This document shows, one piece after another, positions 16,064 through 23,294 of a stretch of 39,195 nucleotides of DNA (position 1 is its first letter; every line of letters starts with the position of its first letter). The notes beneath the pieces were generated by a model. That model made no database searches. It was not told the DNA's origin and saw only the letters and a program-made list of their open reading frames with translations. A program made the translations under genes and the position numbers. Source of the DNA: UBA7683 sp964643895 (GTDB lineage Bacteria; Patescibacteriota; Saccharimonadia; Saccharimonadales; UBA7683); the NCBI GenBank assembly GCA_964643895.1, contig CAZXUE010000008.1, forward strand, positions 1 through 39,195, written 5' to 3'.

Positions 16064-16519
16064 ATGAAGCAATTCGAAGCGTCCCCACAACTTTCAGCCA
16101 AAGCCCTACGCCAAGTTAAAGCCAGAACGCCACGATCCCCAGCAGTAGAGGCACCAAAAACAGACAGTATTGAGCGAAAACGCATAGGATTGCCAAGTTT
16201 AGTCAGCAAGGCATTAACAAAGCTAGAGGCGAATGATTTTGAAGGGGGCGAAGTCTTATCTGTTACCGATAAGAATGTAAAGCTTTCACCTTTTTCTAAG
16301 CATGTTACATTGGTCACTGAAGTTGTTGGCTGGAAAGTCGGCTCAGTAGCAGGCCGCACAAGAGACGGTGACGTGAGCTGTGGTGTATACCTATTAGCCG
16401 ATGGCCGAATTGCCCGACAACCCGTATCTTTGAACGAGATAGGCGTACCACAAATATTATCTGATGAAGTCATTGGCGCTGCCTACGACGGCATATCAAA
16501 CATGATTCAGCACATTTGA
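16064..16519 (+). CDS. Unknown protein, about 151 residues
   Basis: No family recognised. The first about 45 residues are basic and proline/serine-rich, then about 100 residues form a compact strand-rich domain (VLSVTDKNVKLSPFSKHVTLVTEVVGWKVGS... GVYLLADGRIARQPV). No membrane or signal segment is seen. I prefer ATG 16064, three codons after the in-frame ATG at 16055, because a weak -10 (TTTTAT, 16052-16057) ends six bases before it. The alternative start adds three residues. It ends just before operator-like site 3. Confidence 0.5.
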   Translation: MKQFEASPQLSAKALRQVKARTPRSPAVEAPKTDSIERKRIGLPSLVSKALTKLEANDFEGGEVLSVTDKNVKLSPFSKHVTLVTEVVGWKVGSVAGRTRDGDVSCGVYLLADGRIARQPVSLNEIGVPQILSDEVIGAAYDGISNMIQHI

Positions 16520-16532
16520 ATCGCATTAAACG

Positions 16533-16569
16533 ACCGTTGAGGGGCATAGTACATTAATGCTTCATGAAA
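16533..16569. promoter_or_regulatory. Operator-like element, GTTCATTAA family, site 3
   Basis: ACCGTTGAGGGGCATAG followed by TACATTAA at 16533-16557 matches 19174-19198 in 23 of 25 bases. The inverted second half is degraded (TTCATGAAA, 16561-16569). It lies 62 bases upstream of the small frameshifted gene at 16631. Confidence 0.45.
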
Positions 16570-16630
16570 TGGAACATTGATTGTCGTATTACTGATTGAA
16601 TGTCTCACTTATATTCTGTAAGATAAAGTC

Positions 16631-16887
16631 ATGACAACGGCAACCAAAGAATCGATGAACAAAATTACGGACAAGCAACGTAAGTTGATTGATGCCGCAG
16701 CAATAAAAATTGTTAAGAAATACGGCAAGACGCTAAAACTATTAGCAAACGAATAGATCCCGTAGATATTGACGAGGCTCAGTACTTAGTACACCGAGTG
16801 GCAGTGGAATTATTTAAGGGCATGGGTTATACCAATGAGCCAATGCCAAACGTAGAATCAAGATATCCCGGTAAACTTGAGGCATAG
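16631..16887 (+). pseudogene. Frameshifted small protein, unknown family
   Basis: ATG 16631 begins a 41-residue frame (MTTATKESMNKITDKQRKLI...KLLANE) that stops at TAG 16754-16756. The -1 frame continues over the same point as RIDPVDIDEAQYLVHRVAVE and ends in GKLEA at 16885-16887. The joined product (about 84 residues) reads as one coherent helical protein, so a single indel near 16745-16752 has broken it. The downstream frame is otherwise free of stops. The 41-residue form could still be translated. Confidence 0.55.
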
Positions 16888-17081
16888 AGAACGAAGGTAG
16901 CGAGAAGAGTAAACAGTATTTTGCGTTTACGAGTTCAGATTGGTACGCAGATGCTTGCTATATATTTGCGGGCAGCGATAGAGTTCGAGATTTTAGCCCG
17001 CAGCATCAAATCCGAGCGGCATTACTTATTCACAGATTGGCAGCAAAATATACTGCGCGGGCAATAGAGCGAAACGTATAG
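16881..17081 (+). pseudogene. Start-less reading frame, probable gene remnant
   Basis: An open frame reads ENEGSEKSKQYFAFTSSD, then WYADACYIFAGSDRVRDF, and ends RAIERNV at TAG 17079-17081. Composition is protein-like (aromatic and charged residues in natural ratio), but no ATG, GTG or TTG lies at a sensible place. It touches the end of the broken 16631 gene and may be a further part of it or of a second decayed gene. Confidence 0.35.
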
Positions 17082-17170
17082 TCGACCGTCAGCACTGTCA
17101 TGAAGCTACGCTTCCGAGGGTACAGCCAAGCGACCCAGCAGCCCGGTGCCCTTTGACTAAATCGGTCTTT

Positions 17171-17176
17171 TATAGT
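17171..17176 (+). promoter_or_regulatory. -10 box (TATAGT), leaderless promoter
   Basis: TATAGT at 17171-17176 ends six bases before ATG 17183, the same spacing as other leaderless genes here. Confidence 0.5.
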
Positions 17177-17182
17177 ATTCTA

Positions 17183-17554
17183 ATGTCCATGAAGTTTTAC
17201 GAACATGTCGACCGCATCGTCGGCTCCCGAGATCGCGTCGTATGCGGCCCTCAACGACAATTAACCGAAGAGGAGTTGCGCTCTTTTGAAGACGAGGTCT
17301 ACCACAAAGAACTCAATATTGTGGAGAAAGGCTTGGTTCCTAGTTTAGTTGTGCTCACTCAATATGCACTGGCCCATGTTGAAGCAGGTCTCGACGTCAT
17401 CGGTGCGCCAGAAGAACGGACAATCTGGAATTACTCACATCCACGCGACCCACAGACAGTCGACTCTCTTCTAGAGTACATCGAAGATAGGCACACCCGA
17501 GTTCTTGGCACACACCCCTCATCACCAAGAATAGTCGAACCAGAATCAATCTAA
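17183..17554 (+). CDS. Unknown protein, 123 residues
   Basis: No family recognised. The product is soluble, acidic and helical (RQLTEEELRSFEDEVYHKEL; LVVLTQYALAHVEAGLDVI), with a C-terminal helix and a proline-rich tail. ATG 17183 is chosen because the -10 TATAGT ends six bases upstream; the codon pair ATG-TCC-ATG offers 17189 as an alternative. It stands alone between two zones of decayed genes. Nothing in the sequence suggests a function. Confidence 0.55.
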   Translation: MSMKFYEHVDRIVGSRDRVVCGPQRQLTEEELRSFEDEVYHKELNIVEKGLVPSLVVLTQYALAHVEAGLDVIGAPEERTIWNYSHPRDPQTVDSLLEYIEDRHTRVLGTHPSSPRIVEPESI

Positions 17555-17556
17555 AC

Positions 17557-17732
17557 TCTAAACTAAAAGCCTTTGCTCTATTTAGCGAGAGCCATCACGT
17601 CCTCTATCGTGGTGTGCCAAACAAAGAACCCCACGAAAGTAAGGCATTCGTTTGGTGGTCACTAGGGTAGGGCCAGATACCCCAAACATTTTGGCTCAAT
17701 AGATACACTATCGATTGTAACTTAGAGGCCAT
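17557..17732 (+). pseudogene. Remnant of a gene with YRG...FVWWSL motif
   Basis: One frame reads ALFSESHHVLYRGVPNKEPH and then ESKAFVWWSLG before a stop at about 17668. The neighbouring frame then continues RARYPKHFGSIDTLSIVT to a stop. Together they look like one small protein broken by a frameshift. LYRGV and the downstream E.KAFVWW are reminiscent of ADP-ribosyltransferase-like toxins, but the resemblance is weak. No start codon is identified. Confidence 0.35.
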
Positions 17733-17744
17733 GTTAGCCCTTTT

Positions 17745-17753
17745 TGCTATAAT
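17745..17753 (+). promoter_or_regulatory. Extended -10 (TGC-TATAAT), leaderless promoter
   Basis: TG at 17745 with TATAAT at 17748-17753 ends six bases before ATG 17760. Confidence 0.65.
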
Positions 17754-17759
17754 CTGAAT

Positions 17760-18479
17760 ATGAAAAGATACTCCCTAGTGTTTCTGGCTATATTCTCAGT
17801 CCTTTCACTCTCATCAACTGCTTTTGCCGCGAATAACAATGCTTTTTATGTCAGTAATGCATACTTTAAAGGTGATGGTAAATACGATGTTGTCGTTCAC
17901 GACCCTAAAAGAGAAACTCTACAGATTTACGTCAATGGCAAAAAATCAGTAAAGGCCAAGGTCAATAAAAAAGGGTTTGCAACATTCCAAAAGGTTAAAC
18001 TTTCAGGACAATCCAAATTAACTTTTAAGAAAAGTAAATCGGTACATGCGGACATTCCAATCAAATACGTTAAATACATACAAGTAGATTCCGCTCAAGT
18101 GAAACTATCTGATACTGGTCCAAAGCACACTTATGATGAATTTTACAAATGGGCTAATGGTCAACGTTACGATGCCATGATGGCACCTGTGGGCAGTGCC
18201 TACCAACAGATAATGTCGTCCTGTGGCAGTAGGGATAGAAATTTTGGATCTGCATGGACCGCATGTATGCAAGCAGGCTATAAGGACTATTTAAAACCCG
18301 AAACTTTTATTGGCGATAACTGGATGGGCGATTACAGCACTATGGTGGGATACATGAATAGTGCTGGCACCGAAGTAGCAAAGTACGGCACTGTATTGGT
18401 ACAGAAACAGTCGTCGCATTACGGCAAAGACATGCAAGAAGCCCAAAAGATATACGATCGGTTGGCAGCTACTAACTAG
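17760..18479 (+). CDS. Secreted protein with signal peptide, unknown function
   Basis: The 239-residue protein opens with a Sec signal peptide (MKRYSLVFLAIFSVLSLSSTAFA, likely cut before Ala24). Residues 25-105 are lysine-rich beta-strands (YDVVVHDPKRETLQIYVNGKKSVKAKVNKKG), and residues 120-239 are helical with two cysteines (MSSCGS and TACMQAG) that could form a disulfide outside the cell. No lipobox is present. The start is fixed by the extended -10 six bases upstream. No family recognised; a cell-surface or host-contact role is possible for an epibiotic CPR bacterium but not shown. The hydrolase fragment and a terminator follow. Confidence 0.65.
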   Translation: MKRYSLVFLAIFSVLSLSSTAFAANNNAFYVSNAYFKGDGKYDVVVHDPKRETLQIYVNGKKSVKAKVNKKGFATFQKVKLSGQSKLTFKKSKSVHADIPIKYVKYIQVDSAQVKLSDTGPKHTYDEFYKWANGQRYDAMMAPVGSAYQQIMSSCGSRDRNFGSAWTACMQAGYKDYLKPETFIGDNWMGDYSTMVGYMNSAGTEVAKYGTVLVQKQSSHYGKDMQEAQKIYDRLAATN

Positions 18480-18500
18480 GGGCTAGGCAGCTCAAAAAAA

Positions 18501-18647
18501 ATCGCCGCCGCCACACCCGAAGTGCCCCATGCCAAACGCTCCCGACTACGAACTCTGGAAGCAAGAAGTAGAACGCTTCGACATAACACCCCAAACCATC
18601 CTCGTTGGCCACAGCCGCGGCTGCGACTTCTGGCTCCGCTGGCTCAG
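18501..18647 (+). pseudogene. Internal fragment of the 8847 serine hydrolase
   Basis: The sequence repeats 8970-9115 of the hydrolase with very few differences. One is a 1-bp indel near 18533; after it about 110 bases appear identical, including the GHSRG codons. Start, end and the rest of the gene are absent. The flanks (CTCAAAAAAA on the left, TGTAAACTAA on the right) do not match the parent. The near identity at third positions means a recent copy or gene conversion. Confidence 0.85.
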
Positions 18648-18668
18648 TGTAAACTAACAGACAAACAA

Positions 18669-18711
18669 AAAAGACGCCTCTGGGTCAGATTCAGTCCCGT
18701 ATGCGTCTTTT
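18669..18711. terminator. Bidirectional terminator-like hairpin
   Basis: AAAAGACGC (18669-18677) pairs with GCGTCTTTT (18703-18711), with A and T runs on both sides. It lies between convergent genes (17760 plus strand, 18736 minus strand), where a shared terminator is expected. The loop is long (about 25 bases). Confidence 0.55.
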
Positions 18712-18735
18712 ATACCTCTAATTATACGCAAGAGC

Positions 18736-19125
18736 CTATTCTATTGTCAATATTTGCTTAGTTTTGGTAATTACAAGTACGCGCTTCAACTTTCTGGAAG
18801 TTGCCATATATTGATGGATGTACCCGACTGCTCGCGTTTGGTGCAATCTAGATCTACGCAAGTCTATTACAACATTTTGTGATTGCAGACCAGCCTCGCG
18901 CATATTCTTTCTAATATTATTTGCACTACCACCAATCGGACTCTTAATTTCCCACTTTAACCCCTTTATCGACACATCAGGCGTGCCTTTCAGGGTAGGC
19001 TCAATAAAGTGCACATCACACTGAAAATGGTTGGCTAATATGTCAGCGGCTGTTTCCTCATGGATTTTGGGCCGAGGCTTCATGCCGACTGGAATGACTA
19101 TATTGTAGCTAGATTTCTTGGCCAT
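18736..19125 (-). CDS. CdiA C-terminal-like PD-(D/E)XK nuclease
   Basis: The 129-residue protein matches the CdiA-CT tRNase/endonuclease fold (PF18451 type): HEETAADILANHF with Glu23/Glu24, then TPDVSI with Asp50, then WEIKSP with Glu59 and Lys61, and a helix QSQNVVIDLRRS that is typical of this domain. It is a stand-alone protein with no delivery domain or signal peptide and no obvious immunity gene beside it, so it may be an orphaned toxin, a domesticated nuclease or a tRNA-related enzyme. Its ATG is directly preceded by a perfect 8-4-8 palindrome. Fold confidence is high; activity on tRNA or DNA is unknown. Confidence 0.72.
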   Translation of the reverse strand: MAKKSSYNIVIPVGMKPRPKIHEETAADILANHFQCDVHFIEPTLKGTPDVSIKGLKWEIKSPIGGSANNIRKNMREAGLQSQNVVIDLRRSRLHQTRAVGYIHQYMATSRKLKRVLVITKTKQILTIE

Positions 19126-19145
19126 ATGCTATACGAATATAGCAT
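19126..19145 (-). promoter_or_regulatory. Perfect palindrome abutting the start of the CdiA-CT-like gene
   Basis: ATGCTATA (19126-19133) and TATAGCAT (19138-19145) are perfect inverted arms around CGAA. On the minus strand the loop is TTCG. The palindrome touches the start codon at 19125 and contains -10-like hexamers, so it could be an operator over the promoter. Confidence 0.55.
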
Positions 19146-19173
19146 AACTATCTCTGTTAAACCGCCTTAAACT

Positions 19174-19210
19174 ACCGTTAAGGGGCATAGTTCATTAAAA
19201 CTTAATGAAC
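19174..19210. promoter_or_regulatory. Operator-like palindrome, GTTCATTAA family, site 4
   Basis: GTTCATTAA (19190-19198), spacer AAC, TTAATGAAC (19202-19210): perfect 9-bp arms. The left flank ACCGTTAAGGGGCATA matches site 3. It sits directly before the hydrolase 5' remnant at 19218, as site 1 sits before the intact coiled-coil/hydrolase pair. Confidence 0.6.
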
Positions 19211-19217
19211 TACTTCC

Positions 19218-19264
19218 ATGCTCAACGCCATAATCCCCCAGGGCTAATCTTCTAAGAATACCGG
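19218..19264 (+). pseudogene. 5' remnant of a serine hydrolase gene
   Basis: ATGCTCAACGCCATAATCC followed by CCCAGGGCTAA aligns with the start of the 8847 gene (ATGCCCAACGCCATAATCC then TCCACGGCCAA). It encodes MLNAII, then a stop after three more codons. Later bases (AGAATACC) also align with a gap. It is not the missing part of the 18501 fragment, since the order is reversed, so a second copy or a rearrangement is involved. Confidence 0.5.
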
Positions 19265-19346
19265 CCTCTCATCCACAAATATATGGGCTTAATCGGTACA
19301 GTGCGCTACTATTAACAGTAACGAGTAACAGTAGGGAATGGTCAAA

Positions 19347-20942
19347 ATGAATAAAGTGAGCAAAACATTAATTCGGGTTATGGCCATGGGTACGTTCGTG
19401 GTTGTGATTGACAACACAATTATGAACGTATCGATTTCTGCGTTAGTTGCAGACCTCGGGACGACCGTTTCTGGAGTGCAAGCCGCAATCGCACTGAACG
19501 CTTTGATGATGGCTGCCTTCGTACTTATGGGCGGCAAAATGGCCGACATCATTGGCATGAAGCGGACGTTTGTGCTTGGTGCCATCATATATGTTTGTGG
19601 TAGCTTACTAGCGTCGTTTAGTAATAATTTGCCCGTGTTTATTCTGGGCTGGTGTGCAATTCAAGGCTTTGGGGCCGCCATGATGCTGCCGAATGTAACC
19701 ACAATTATTCGCGCCAACACAACTGCCGGAAAAGCCCGCGCCGCAGCCTATGGCCTAATGGCCGGTATTAATGCGCTCGGCATGGCAGTCGGCCCGTTAA
19801 TTGGCGGTTTCCTAACTACCTATTATTCTTGGCGCTGGGCCTTTCGGCTCGAAGTTGCGGTGCTAATAGTTGTCTTACTCATGCGAAATGTAATTCCTAA
19901 AGATGTACTTGGAAAAGTCCGGCCTAAACTAGATAAAGTTGGTGTCGCCTGGCAAGCCGCTGCAATGATCTTTGTAGTGCTTGGCATGTTGCTCATATCT
20001 GACTACGGGCTTATTAAAGCCAAACAACCCTTCGTATTATTTGGCAATGAACTATCTTTATTCGGCTTATCTATCGTGCCCCTATTATTTGCTATCGGTG
20101 CATTCTGTTTGCTGATGTTTGTGCGCCAAGAACAGGGACGGGTAAAGCAGAAGGAAAGCACTTTGGTAGACCTAGCCTTGCTCAAAATTAAAGAGTTTAC
20201 CAAAGGCCTGAACATACGATTCTTCCAAGTGGCATTAGTTGCTGGAACGACCTTTGCCGTCCCGCTATACCTGCAGGTAACCTACGGGCTGTCGGCTTTT
20301 CAAACGGGCTTAATATTGATTGGATTTACCGCGGGGTTGCTCATCACGGCCATAGGCGCATCCAAATACGGCATGCGATTCAAAGCAAAACAAAAAGTCA
20401 CCAGTGGATTTTTAGTTTCCATTGTCGGCTTAGTAATGCTAATGATATATGTAGCCAACGGTGATAGCGCAGCTGGAATGATACCGGGAATCTTTGTGTA
20501 CGGACTCGGCCTGGGTTTGATCACATCTCAAATCGTCAATATGATCATGTCTACTATTACATCAAGCCAGGCAGCCGAAGCATCCGGAATCACCTCTACG
20601 CTCGATACACTTGGGAGCTCGGTAGGAACCGCAATTATTGGTACGGTGCTAGTAGTGTCCTTAACATATTTTACCGGCAGCTTAGTTTCAAAAAGTACTG
20701 TGTTGCCAAGCGATGTTAAAGGCCAAATCACGACCGCTATGTCGGCCAGCATCGACGTAGTATCAAACGAAGTCGTTTCTGGCACCATCAAAGAAAACGG
20801 CGCCTACGAAGCAGAAACAATCAAAATATACAGCCAAGCCCGAGAAAACGCCTTCATAGTAACCTTACTTTTCATGGCCACCATATCCGCAATCTCATTC
20901 GGATTAGCCCGACGATTGTCTGACGACCCTGTGGTTGCTTAG
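19347..20942 (+). CDS. MFS drug transporter, DHA2 family (EmrB/QacA type)
   Basis: The 531-residue integral membrane protein has about 14 transmembrane segments, as in the DHA2 family of drug:H+ antiporters. The family signature of helix 1 appears as VVIDNTIMNVSISALVADL, motif A is altered to GGKMADIIGMKRTF, and motif C reads GPLIGGFLTTYYSWRWAF. It likely exports hydrophobic or cationic compounds. I chose ATG 19347 because AGGGA (19333-19337) gives good spacing, whereas the in-frame ATG at 19338 would touch it. It stands alone; no local repressor is visible, apart from the operator-like site 4 about 130 bases upstream. Confidence 0.87.
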   Translation: MNKVSKTLIRVMAMGTFVVVIDNTIMNVSISALVADLGTTVSGVQAAIALNALMMAAFVLMGGKMADIIGMKRTFVLGAIIYVCGSLLASFSNNLPVFILGWCAIQGFGAAMMLPNVTTIIRANTTAGKARAAAYGLMAGINALGMAVGPLIGGFLTTYYSWRWAFRLEVAVLIVVLLMRNVIPKDVLGKVRPKLDKVGVAWQAAAMIFVVLGMLLISDYGLIKAKQPFVLFGNELSLFGLSIVPLLFAIGAFCLLMFVRQEQGRVKQKESTLVDLALLKIKEFTKGLNIRFFQVALVAGTTFAVPLYLQVTYGLSAFQTGLILIGFTAGLLITAIGASKYGMRFKAKQKVTSGFLVSIVGLVMLMIYVANGDSAAGMIPGIFVYGLGLGLITSQIVNMIMSTITSSQAAEASGITSTLDTLGSSVGTAIIGTVLVVSLTYFTGSLVSKSTVLPSDVKGQITTAMSASIDVVSNEVVSGTIKENGAYEAETIKIYSQARENAFIVTLLFMATISAISFGLARRLSDDPVVA

Positions 20943-20953
20943 CGTTCTGCAGG

Positions 20954-21091
20954 ATGCTGACTGGTTCGTGGTTAATGGACTACTGCACCGAAAACGGCAG
21001 GCAAGCATCAGTAGCGACCACTTGTAGCCTATTTGGCATGAACGAAGCTAAAGCCAAGCTTGTTTTGAAAACTTTTAAAGCTACGCACTAA
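20954..21091 (+). CDS. Possible small protein or remnant (45 codons)
   Basis: An open frame (MLTGSWLMDYCTENGRQ... GMNEAKAKLVLKTFKATH) ends at TAA 21089-21091. It may start at ATG 20954 or 20975. Neither has a Shine-Dalgarno or a -10 at six bases. Composition is plausible, and a helical VATTCSLFGMNEAKAKLVL segment resembles an HTH. It could equally be a degraded gene end. Confidence 0.25.
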   Translation: MLTGSWLMDYCTENGRQASVATTCSLFGMNEAKAKLVLKTFKATH

Positions 21092-21104
21092 ACTCCTCGA
21101 GCGG

Positions 21105-21110
21105 TATACT
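21105..21110 (+). promoter_or_regulatory. -10 box (TATACT), leaderless promoter
   Basis: TATACT at 21105-21110 ends six bases before ATG 21117. Confidence 0.6.
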
Positions 21111-21116
21111 TAGCAC

Positions 21117-21617
21117 ATGATTCCAGCATTATTAAGCGGCATATTACTGGGCATATTCATGACTCGCAAGCAATCGCAATTATTTAATATACTCTATGTC
21201 ATGTACCCCTTCCGGAAGCGGGAAGGTTATGAAGATCTATACGAACTCTGTGACGGTGAATATAGTTTTGAACTGTCACAATCATCGGAGCTTGGGCCAA
21301 AGACGTACCATGAGTTTTTGCTTAGGCACGAAAAGGGTCGAGAAATTGCCTATGACACCTTCATCACGCTCTATCGAGCAATAGGTAAGATTTTACTAAG
21401 AAACTACGGAATTATTATAGTTCTTAGCCTTATTATATTTAGATCCAACAGTTTGCTCTTTCTTAAACCATTTATTGCTTGTCATATTGCATACCAAATA
21501 TACTTGTATTACTACAAAGAGAACAAAATAGATTTTAATGCCATCTTCATACACAACATGATTATCTGTGATGAAAAAGTCCGTATTGTATCAGAGCAAG
21601 CCCCAGAAATAGAGTAA
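21117..21617 (+). CDS. Small membrane protein, unknown function
   Basis: The 166-residue protein has a hydrophobic N-terminal segment (MIPALLSGILLGIFM), a soluble charged middle (REGYEDLYELCDGEYSFELS) and two further membrane segments around 98-130 (NYGIIIVLSLIIF; LLFLKPFIACHIAYQIYLYYY). The tail is acidic. No family recognised. The leaderless -10 supports the first ATG. The DNA is AT-richer than the flanking transporter. It lies alone between the MFS gene and the unusual 21770 gene. Confidence 0.55.
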   Translation: MIPALLSGILLGIFMTRKQSQLFNILYVMYPFRKREGYEDLYELCDGEYSFELSQSSELGPKTYHEFLLRHEKGREIAYDTFITLYRAIGKILLRNYGIIIVLSLIIFRSNSLLFLKPFIACHIAYQIYLYYYKENKIDFNAIFIHNMIICDEKVRIVSEQAPEIE

Positions 21618-21655
21618 GCCGCTCGAAGCAGCATAAACGCCAATGTAGCATCTTT

Positions 21656-21686
21656 TTGACATAAGTAGTAGAATGTTTAGTATTAT
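21656..21686 (+). promoter_or_regulatory. Consensus -35/-10 promoter for the 21770 gene
   Basis: A perfect TTGACA (21656-21661) is followed by TAGTAT (21678-21683, spacing 16) or TATTAT (21681-21686, spacing 19). A clear -35 is rare in this window. The leader to ATG 21770 is about 80 bases. Confidence 0.55.
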
Positions 21687-21769
21687 CGTGGAGTTTTTCT
21701 CGATAGTACGACAGAGTAGAGACATTCAGTCGAAAGTACAGCCAGCCAGACCGAGAGATTGGAATCACC

Positions 21770-22186
21770 ATGAACGACGCGATTGTGATTGGATCAGTTC
21801 CTGCCATGCACTACCGACCACTCGTAGGCCGTAGCCCCGAGAAGATCGATGCAGATACTGCAGAACTGATCCGGGAAGCGGTCCAGGAGTTGCTAAACAG
21901 CAAAACCGATGTCATCAAGGCATACACCCAAGCCTTCGATCAGGCCGGTGTGGATACTGATGAAGTCCGGTTTGTATTCTGGTCCTGGCTTGCCCTACAA
22001 ACGGTGGCTGAACCGCGCAAGACAAAAATCGGGCAGAACCCTTTCCCGGCAATCTTCTCGTTCGTCGAGAGGGACGTCGTCGAGCACATTCACCCAACCT
22101 CTGTCTTCGAAAACGCCGGTCACTATGTGACAAGCCTGGACAGGAAGTCGTTTCAACGAGTGCGGTGGGAAAGCCTGCCTTACTAG
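21770..22186 (+). CDS. Unknown protein, 138 residues, with unusual codon use
   Basis: No family recognised. The protein is soluble and helical through residues 28-80 (DTAELIREAVQELLNSKTDVIKAYTQAF), then has FVFWSWLALQTV and a strand-rich end (HYVTSLDRKSFQRVRWESLPY). Codon use is richer in G and C at third positions than in neighbouring genes (CTG, CGG, GTC, GAG). It has its own consensus promoter with a long leader and a strong GC hairpin after it, so it looks like a self-contained gene acquired from elsewhere. No clear Shine-Dalgarno precedes ATG 21770, though GGAATC is near. Confidence 0.6.
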   Translation: MNDAIVIGSVPAMHYRPLVGRSPEKIDADTAELIREAVQELLNSKTDVIKAYTQAFDQAGVDTDEVRFVFWSWLALQTVAEPRKTKIGQNPFPAIFSFVERDVVEHIHPTSVFENAGHYVTSLDRKSFQRVRWESLPY

Positions 22187-22191
22187 GCATG

Positions 22192-22240
22192 GGGCGGGGT
22201 GCTGCGTTTAATCTTCGGATTACTCGCGGCCGCCCCGCCC
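22192..22240 (+). terminator. GC-rich hairpin after the 21770 gene
   Basis: GGGCGGGG (22192-22199) pairs with CCCCGCCC (22233-22240), with an inner GCTGCG/CGCGGC stem. There is no U tract, so it may be a rho-type stop or protective hairpin. A canonical terminator follows at 22283. Confidence 0.45.
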
Positions 22241-22282
22241 GCCTATATCGTCTCTACTCTGTTTTAATCAATGATTTTGCAC

Positions 22283-22305
22283 GACTGCCGTAGGCAGTCT
22301 TTTTG
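22283..22305 (+). terminator. Intrinsic terminator
   Basis: GACTGCC (22283-22289), loop GTA, GGCAGTC (22293-22299), followed by T5. A compact, textbook rho-independent terminator for the 21770 transcript. Confidence 0.75.
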
Positions 22306-22358
22306 CTTTTTATGCTATATTTAACCCAGCATAAAATTCTTAAAAAAGGATGCTCCAA

Positions 22359-23216
22359 GTGTCAAAAAATAAAAAAATATTTACCACCATTGCGATCGCC
22401 GTTTTAGTGGTAGGGGTGCTCTCGACGAGTGCTCTAGCATATACCGGCTTCGTACCTGGTCTTACCCCACTTATGCAAACTAACAAGCCCGTTGACTTGG
22501 GCGTTCAGTACACTAATGCGGATTACGAAAACTTTCAGAAAAAAACACTATCGAGCGTTAGCAACTTCGATGGCGAAAGTGCCAGCACTCCGGGTTCCCA
22601 GCTTGTCATTTATGGCGCTAATTCAATTCAAACAGCAGTCACCCAAGAAGAACTAACTGCATTTATTAACACCTTACCTTGGAGCAAAAACCCGCTCTCT
22701 AATTCTCAGGTGCGAGTTAGTGACGGTTTCGTAGAATATAGTGGCAATGTAAGCTCGGAATATATAAATGACCTCGTGAATACGCTATATCCGAGCGATG
22801 ATTCTATCAAGCTAAGCCCAATACTTAAACTAGCAGCCTACCTCCAAGACCCCGCCGTGTATGCAAAATTTAAAGTTTCGGTACAAAACACCACCAATGG
22901 ACCCTCTCGTGGACTGTTGCGCTTTACAATAGTCGGGCTCAAAGTCAATCGCATGGATCTATCCGGGCAAGTTAGCAACATGAATGAGCTTACTGCCAGA
23001 ATAGGTAGCGGGAGCAGCGAACAGGGCATTCCATACTCCGTATCTTCCTTGAATGCAAAGAACGGCACACTGGACTTTTACGGTAACTTTCCAGCGAATT
23101 TTAGCGTCGGCAACGGCGACCCCACAACTATTTGCAGCCACTACCACGGGGGCTCGATAGTCTCTCTTGGCTCGGTGAATGGCCGCATTGGCAGCGACAT
23201 CAAGTACTGCTACTAA
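22359..23216 (+). CDS. Secreted or membrane-anchored protein, unknown function
   Basis: The 285-residue protein begins with a basic stretch and a hydrophobic segment (KKIFTTIAIAVLVVGVLSTSALA), either a cleaved signal or an anchor. The outer part has two similar halves that look like related strand-rich domains: SQLVIYGANSIQTAVTQEELTAFINTLPW... at about 90-130 and, later, MNELTARIGSGSS... NGTLDFYGNF. Two cysteines near the C-terminus (TTICSHYHGGS and IKYCY) may pair. GTG 22359 is preferred over ATG 22350 because AAAAAAGGA ends at 22350, eight bases upstream. No family recognised. Confidence 0.6.
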   Translation: MSKNKKIFTTIAIAVLVVGVLSTSALAYTGFVPGLTPLMQTNKPVDLGVQYTNADYENFQKKTLSSVSNFDGESASTPGSQLVIYGANSIQTAVTQEELTAFINTLPWSKNPLSNSQVRVSDGFVEYSGNVSSEYINDLVNTLYPSDDSIKLSPILKLAAYLQDPAVYAKFKVSVQNTTNGPSRGLLRFTIVGLKVNRMDLSGQVSNMNELTARIGSGSSEQGIPYSVSSLNAKNGTLDFYGNFPANFSVGNGDPTTICSHYHGGSIVSLGSVNGRIGSDIKYCY

Positions 23217-23294
23217 TAGAAACTACTCCATAAACAGCGCATATTCTACCCTTTTACGCACTCCGTATCGCCGGCAGGTATCTAAATGGCAAAT

